Source of the DNA: Brevibacterium antiquum CNRZ 918
GTDB taxonomy: Bacteria; Actinomycetota; Actinomycetes; Actinomycetales; Brevibacteriaceae
NCBI RefSeq assembly: GCF_900169145.1
Contig: NZ_FXZD01000012.1
Span: 1-64,000 of the forward strand
DNA: 64,000 nucleotides
Direction of reading: 5' to 3'
Numbering within the stretch: the stretch's first letter is position 1; each line of letters opens with the position of its first letter. Below, in pieces: positions 59,387 through 64,000 of this stretch. A program made the position numbers and the translations under genes. The notes beneath the pieces are model-generated. The model had not been told where the DNA came from. It ran no database searches and saw only the letters and a list, made by a program, of their open reading frames with translations.

Positions 59387-61555
59387 ATGTCCGATGACTC
59401 CACACCCCGTTCTGAGAATTTCGGCTCAGGCCAGTCCGGAACCACCGCCCACAACACCACCGCCCATAACACCACCGGAGCCGACGCCGATGCGGCGGCA
59501 ACGACCGCGCCGACGCTGGGCTCCGACGGTTCGGGCTCTCTGCGCCCCGAGCGCAGGGCCTCACGCGAAAAGCTCAAGGCTGATGCCAAGCGAGTGAGCC
59601 GGGAAACCGGCAAGAGCTTGGGCAAACTCGACTACCGTCGTCCCCGGCATCCCAGCGAGGACGAGCCGAATAACACCCAGTACCCGCACAACACCCACCC
59701 GATCCTCGTCCCGGGCATCGCCATCGATGAACAGCGTCGTCGCTATTCCCTGGACAAGATCATCTTCGCCGTCGCCGGCACGCTCACGGTCGCGTTCGTC
59801 ATCTGGGGCATCGTCAACCCCGACAACGTCTCCACCGTCGCGACCGCCGCCTACAACTGGTCGACGATGAATGTCGGGTGGTTCTTCAACCTCGTCGCCA
59901 TCATCATCCTCGTGGCCCTGCTCATCCTCGCGTTCTCGCCCTACGGCAAGATCCCCTTGGGCAAGGACGGTGAGAAAGCCGAGTTCAGCACCTTCTCGTG
60001 GGTGGCGATGCTCTTCGCCGCCGGCATCGGAATCGGTGTCCTCTTCTTCGGCCCATCGGAGCCGCTGACCTACTTCATCAGCCCACCGCCGATGACGAAC
60101 GACCCGGAATCCACCGAGGCTCTCCACGGTGCGATGGCCCAGACCTACTACCACTGGGGCTTCCACGCCTGGGCGATGTACGCCCTGGTCGGCGGTGCCA
60201 TCGCCTACGCCGCCTACCGGCGCGGGCGTTCGCTGCTGCTGTCGTCGATCTTCCAGACCCTGTTCGGCAAACGCCAGACAGATGGCTTCGCCGGCAAACT
60301 CGTCGACATCTTCGCGATCGTCGCGACCCTGTTCGGCACGGCCGCGGCCCTGGGCATCGCAGCGATGCAGATCGGCACCGGTGTGAGCATCGTGTCCGGA
60401 GTGGGACCGATGACGAACAATATGCTCGTCGTCATCATCTGCGTTCTCACCGTCGGGTTCGTCATCTCCGCAGTCTCCGGTGTCTCAAAGGGCATCCGCT
60501 ACCTCTCAAGCATCAACATCGTCCTCACCGTGGGAATCGTGGCACTCGTGCTCTTCCTCGGCCCGACCCTGTTCCTGCTCAATCTCCTGCCCTCGGCGCT
60601 CATGGAATACCTGGGAACGATGTTCGACATGATGGGCAAGTCCCTGTCATGGGGTGCCGAGACACAGGAGTTCCAGTCCGTGTGGACGGTCTACTACTGG
60701 GCTTGGTGGATCTCCTGGTCGCCGTTCGTCGGCACCTTCATCGCCCGCATCTCCCGCGGACGCAGCATCCGCCAGTTCATCCTCGGCACGATCTTCATCC
60801 CCTCGACGCTGCTCTTCGTCGCCTACGGAATCATGGGTGGAACGTCGATCTGGATGTACCGCGAGGGAGCTGCCGGGTTCACCGACAGCATGGCGGCCCC
60901 CGAGGTGTTCTTCGCCCTCATCGACAATCTGCCCTTCGTCGAATGGCTGCCGTTCGTCGCGATCGTCGTGCTCGCGATCTTCTTCATCACCTCCGCCGAC
61001 TCAGCTTCCGTGGTCATGGGAATGCTCACCAGCCGCGGCGATCAGGAACCGAAGAAGTGGGTCGTCGTGTTCTGGGGCCTCGTCATGTCCGGGATCGCGG
61101 TGGTCATGCTGCTGCTCGGCAATGCCAGTGCGCTGCAAGGGCTGCAGCAGCTTGTCATCGTCACGGCCGTGCCGTTTGCGATCATCATGCTCTTCATCAT
61201 CGTCGCGTGGTTCAAGGAGCTGCGCACCGATCCGCTGGCGCTGCGGCGCAAGTACGCGCAGAATGCCGTTGAAAATGCTGTGGTCTCCGGTGCCGACCGC
61301 TTTGGTGACGACTTCGCCTTCCAGGTCGTACAGACTGAACCGGGCGACGGCGCCAATGGCGATATCGACTCCGAACACGGGGACTATACCGACTGGTACC
61401 AGCGCACCGATGAGGACGGCGAACCGGTCGGCTTCGACTACGAGACCGGTGAGTGGGCCGACGGGTGGACCCCTGAGGATGGGGACCCGGAGACCGATGC
61501 CGCCTCGGCGGACTCAGAGGTCGAGGGCCAGCCGGAATCCAGTGTGACCAAGTGA
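59387..61555 (+). CDS. BCCT-family choline/betaine transporter
   Basis: A 722-residue carrier. Residues 1-120 are a polar extension including AHNTTAHNTT. FAAGIGIGVLFFGPSEPLTYFI, FGTAAALGIAAMQIGTGV and YYWAWWISWSPFVGTFIARISRGRSI are BCCT signatures; the ~150-residue acidic C-terminus is a likely regulatory tail. ATG 59387 follows GAGAAAGGG. Its 3' end overlaps the convergent FGE gene by 42 bp. Neighbouring sulfatase and FGE genes suggest choline or choline-O-sulfate as substrate. Confidence 0.92.
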   Translation: MSDDSTPRSENFGSGQSGTTAHNTTAHNTTGADADAAATTAPTLGSDGSGSLRPERRASREKLKADAKRVSRETGKSLGKLDYRRPRHPSEDEPNNTQYPHNTHPILVPGIAIDEQRRRYSLDKIIFAVAGTLTVAFVIWGIVNPDNVSTVATAAYNWSTMNVGWFFNLVAIIILVALLILAFSPYGKIPLGKDGEKAEFSTFSWVAMLFAAGIGIGVLFFGPSEPLTYFISPPPMTNDPESTEALHGAMAQTYYHWGFHAWAMYALVGGAIAYAAYRRGRSLLLSSIFQTLFGKRQTDGFAGKLVDIFAIVATLFGTAAALGIAAMQIGTGVSIVSGVGPMTNNMLVVIICVLTVGFVISAVSGVSKGIRYLSSINIVLTVGIVALVLFLGPTLFLLNLLPSALMEYLGTMFDMMGKSLSWGAETQEFQSVWTVYYWAWWISWSPFVGTFIARISRGRSIRQFILGTIFIPSTLLFVAYGIMGGTSIWMYREGAAGFTDSMAAPEVFFALIDNLPFVEWLPFVAIVVLAIFFITSADSASVVMGMLTSRGDQEPKKWVVVFWGLVMSGIAVVMLLLGNASALQGLQQLVIVTAVPFAIIMLFIIVAWFKELRTDPLALRRKYAQNAVENAVVSGADRFGDDFAFQVVQTEPGDGANGDIDSEHGDYTDWYQRTDEDGEPVGFDYETGEWADGWTPEDGDPETDAASADSEVEGQPESSVTK

Positions 61556-62425
61556 AGTGTCCGGGGTCGCGGCCGTACGGGCCGAGGTGCGATACCTCCG
61601 GCAATACGAGTCGTGACACATGTATGAGCCGCCGCGCAGGACACCGCGACGGTCGTGGGCACTGAACCTGCCGCTCGTCCACTCCCACACGTTGCCGGTC
61701 GTATTGTGCAGACCGTACCCGTTGGGAGGAAACGAGTCGGCGGGGACGGTGCCCACCGGCTTCGTCGGTCCGTTGGGGAAGACACCTGTGAAGGTGTTCA
61801 TCCGGGCTTCGCCGTTCGGCTCGGGCACCGAGCCCCACGGGTAGGGCTGCTGCTCGAGGCCACCGCGGGAGGCGAACTCCCACTCGGTCTCGGTCGGCAG
61901 TCGGGCACCGACCCACTGCGCGTACGCCTCGGCATCGGTGCGGGAGACGTGGGTGACCGGATGCGTGGCCCACTGTTCGAGAGCCGTCCCGGACACGCCC
62001 GTCGTCCCTGGCGCTCCGGTCGAGCCGAGTCCGGCGGGCTGGAACCAGGTGGCACCGGTGACCTGGCGCCACCAGGGAGTAGCCTGCACAGTAGGGGAGG
62101 TCTGACGCAGACCTTCAGCCAACTGGCCAGTGAAGACCAAGGAGTCCCCATGAGTATCGGCATCAGTGCGATGGCCTGTCGCTGCAGCGAACACGGCGAA
62201 CTCCGCGACGGTCACTGTCGTGGCACCGATCGCGAAGCCGTCGACGCCGACCTCACGGACCGGCCCTTCTCCATCCTCAGGATAGGCCAGCTGATCCTCG
62301 CTTCCCATAAGGAACGTGCCGCCGTGCAGACCGATCATCGCCAGGTCTTGCGGGGCCAGAGCAGCGAGCTCGGTCAGCAGCTGCCGGTTGGGAGCGGGCA
62401 CGGTGGTCGATTCCCGGCCCGGCAT
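61514..62425 (-). CDS. Formylglycine-generating enzyme (sulfatase-modifying factor)
   Basis: A 303-residue FGE from ATG 62425 (GAGG upstream); earlier GTG starts are possible. MIGLHGGTFLMGSED opens the domain, RLPTETEWEFASRGG and NVWEWTSGRF follow, and GGSYMCHDSYCRRYR holds the two active-site Cys (270 and 275). Both Cys mark a true aerobic copper-dependent FGE rather than a domain relative. It converts the sulfatase Cys of a CxPxR motif into formylglycine; the divergent sulfatase is the obvious client. Confidence 0.92.
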   Translation of the reverse strand: MPGRESTTVPAPNRQLLTELAALAPQDLAMIGLHGGTFLMGSEDQLAYPEDGEGPVREVGVDGFAIGATTVTVAEFAVFAAATGHRTDADTHGDSLVFTGQLAEGLRQTSPTVQATPWWRQVTGATWFQPAGLGSTGAPGTTGVSGTALEQWATHPVTHVSRTDAEAYAQWVGARLPTETEWEFASRGGLEQQPYPWGSVPEPNGEARMNTFTGVFPNGPTKPVGTVPADSFPPNGYGLHNTTGNVWEWTSGRFSAHDRRGVLRGGSYMCHDSYCRRYRTSARTAATPDTSLGHTGFRLALDL

Positions 62426-62674
62426 TCGCACCTCGGCGGGGGATTCTTCTTCCGCAACACCCACCTCGGCGGGCCGCGGGTCGCTCTGGCTCGCTCCGAC
62501 GGGCGAGTTCCGTGCCGGGCCGCAGCATGAGGCCAATGTCGCCACCTTCAATCCACATCTGAGAATCAGTTCACAAGAATCTACACACCTGCGCAGGTCG
62601 TCAACGCAGCTGACTTCGCAGATCATGCTTTCACAAGCAGACCATACGTTTTTGAGAAAGGACGTGACCAGCAT
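62426..62674. promoter_or_regulatory. Divergent region between FGE and choline sulfatase genes
   Basis: About 250 bases, AT-richer near 62540-62660. TTCACAAG occurs twice on the plus strand (in GTTCACAAGAA and CTTTCACAAGC), spaced ~60 bases, a possible regulator half-site. The sulfatase ribosome site GAAAGGA lies at 62656-62662. Confidence 0.35.
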
Positions 62675-64000
62675 ATGCAACCGCCGAACATCGTAGTGAT
62701 CCAGGCCGACCAGATGGCCGCACAGGCACTGGGGGCCTACGGAGACACCGCCGCACTCACCCCGAACATGGACTCCCTGGCCGAGGACGGAGCGGTCTTC
62801 GATCGCGCCTACTGCAACACCCCGCTGTGCTCACCGTCGCGGGCATCGATGATGACCGGGCGGATGCCCTCCGACATCGACTGCCTCGACAACGGCGATG
62901 ACTTCGCCGCCTCGGTGCCGACCTTCGCTCACCGTCTGCGCAAGCTCGGCTACCACACCGCGCTCATCGGACGGATGCACTTCATCGGCCCCGATCAGCA
63001 CCACGGCTTCGAAGAGCGCCTGACGACCGACGTCTACCCGGCCGACCTCGACATGGTCCCCGACTGGCAGCGTCCCCTCGATCAGAAACTCCAGTGGTAC
63101 CACGAGGCCGATCCCGTCTTCACGGCCGGTGCCGCGAAGGCGAACGTCCAGCAGGACTTCGACGACGAGGTGATCTTTCGGACCCTGCGTCACCTCAACT
63201 CACGGGTGCGCGCCAATCAAGCGGCCGGTGAGAACCAGCCGTTCCTCATGGTCACCTCGTTCATCCACCCGCACGACCCGTACGAGCCGCCGCGGGAGAA
63301 CTGGGACAGATTCGCCGAGGTGGACATCCCGGACCCAGCCCACCCCGAGGTGCCCGACATCGCCGAGGATCCGCACAGCCACCGTCTGCGCACGATGAGC
63401 GGGCTCGATAAGCGGGAACCGGGAACCGAGGACATCCGTCGGGCGCGCCGGGCCTACTATGCGGCTGTGAGCTACATCGACGACCACATCGGCAAGGTTC
63501 GCCAGCGTCTGCGCGAACTCGACCTTGCCGACAACACGGTCATCATCGTCACCAGCGACCACGGAGACATGCTGGGGGAGAAGGGGCTGTGGTACAAGAT
63601 GTCGCCGTACGAGCAGTCCTCCCGTGTTCCGATCATCATCAACGGCCCCGCCGAGGCGGTCACGCCGGGTCGGTACGCCAACCCCGTCAGCCTCGTCGAC
63701 CTGATGCCGACCCTGCTGGAGCTGGCAGGATCCTCGGACCCTGATGCGACCGGTCTCTCCCTGTTCGAGTCCGCTCGGCGGGAAGCCGCGGGAGAGAAAG
63801 AGCCTGCCGATCGTGACGTCATCATCGAGTACTTCGCCGAAGGCACGTACCGACCCCAGGTCACGCTCATCCGCGGACAGTACAAGCTGACGATCTGCCC
63901 AGGAGATCCGGAGCTGCTCTTCGACCTCGAATCCGATCCGGACGAGTTGGTCAACCGTGCCGGTGACGCCGCATACGCGGAGCTCGCGGCCACGATGCGA
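62675..64000 (+). CDS. betC: Choline sulfatase, cut by the window end
   Basis: The frame is open from ATG 62675 to the last base (442 codons) with no stop, so the C-terminus is outside. PNIVVIQADQMAAQALG and TPNMDSLAEDG open the sulfatase fold; NTPLCSPSRASMMTGR carries Cys52 of the CxPxR formylglycine motif, and GRMHFIGPDQHHGFEERL and SDHGDMLGEKGLWYKMSPYEQ are close to BetC of choline-sulfate users. It hydrolyses choline-O-sulfate to choline and sulfate in the cytoplasm, feeding betaine synthesis. Divergent from FGE. Confidence 0.9.
   Translation, partial: MQPPNIVVIQADQMAAQALGAYGDTAALTPNMDSLAEDGAVFDRAYCNTPLCSPSRASMMTGRMPSDIDCLDNGDDFAASVPTFAHRLRKLGYHTALIGRMHFIGPDQHHGFEERLTTDVYPADLDMVPDWQRPLDQKLQWYHEADPVFTAGAAKANVQQDFDDEVIFRTLRHLNSRVRANQAAGENQPFLMVTSFIHPHDPYEPPRENWDRFAEVDIPDPAHPEVPDIAEDPHSHRLRTMSGLDKREPGTEDIRRARRAYYAAVSYIDDHIGKVRQRLRELDLADNTVIIVTSDHGDMLGEKGLWYKMSPYEQSSRVPIIINGPAEAVTPGRYANPVSLVDLMPTLLELAGSSDPDATGLSLFESARREAAGEKEPADRDVIIEYFAEGTYRPQVTLIRGQYKLTICPGDPELLFDLESDPDELVNRAGDAAYAELAATMR

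Overview
High-GC actinobacterial chromosome, most like Brevibacterium. The evidence is the strong GC bias, Shine-Dalgarno-led genes mixed with GTG/TTG starts, two BCCT osmolyte carriers, a choline-sulfate module, and actinobacterial families such as DUF3151, DUF2510 and the C-terminal signature of the FHA protein. The genus is inferred from gene content, not from a marker gene. No rRNA, tRNA, CRISPR array or phage was recognised.

Layout. 0-2 kb: the end of an IS256-family transposase runs directly into an MFS gene whose 5' end it seems to have replaced. 2-13 kb: oxidoreductases, a frameshifted LysR gene facing a YeiH-type carrier across a perfect palindrome, a FUSC-like membrane protein, Dps, a small protein paired with an FHA protein, SRPBCC, AI-2E and malic enzyme. 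13-18 kb: SPFH protein, a TetR/CoA-transferase/acyl-CoA dehydrogenase module, and NagB. 18-22.4 kb: a lower-GC DUF2510/coiled-coil/GIY-YIG-like protein, then a glycosyltransferase coupled to a degenerate membrane-anchored GDPD-like protein and DUF3151. 22.4-31.7 kb, minus strand: BCCT; a VTC-DUF4956-response regulator-histidine kinase-Asp-rich protein operon; and a universal stress protein-CrcB-CrcB operon preceded by what reads as a fluoride riboswitch overlapping the Shine-Dalgarno switch.

31.7-46 kb: TetR/SDR pair, aminotransferase, purA, a DUF1989 protein behind two hairpins, an MFS/PLP-lyase pair, a NimR/NimT-like pair, and a GAF regulator facing a flavin monooxygenase. 46-48 kb: a GC-rich minisatellite and a DUF559-type nuclease-fold gene flanked by two related 59-nt repeats. 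48-53 kb: TetR/DHA2 exporter with a 26-bp perfect operator, then a TctCBA tripartite transporter. 53-59 kb: an S9 peptidase and an ABC uptake operon. 59-64 kb: BCCT carrier, formylglycine-generating enzyme and choline sulfatase (cut by the window end), which together would import choline-O-sulfate, mature the sulfatase and release choline.

The best candidates for follow-up are the VTC/DUF4956/two-component/Asp-rich operon, the fluoride-switch operon with its explicit SD-sequestration geometry, the repeat-flanked DUF559 gene, and the DUF2510-GIY-YIG protein. All functional calls come from reading motifs by eye; no search or folding program was run.
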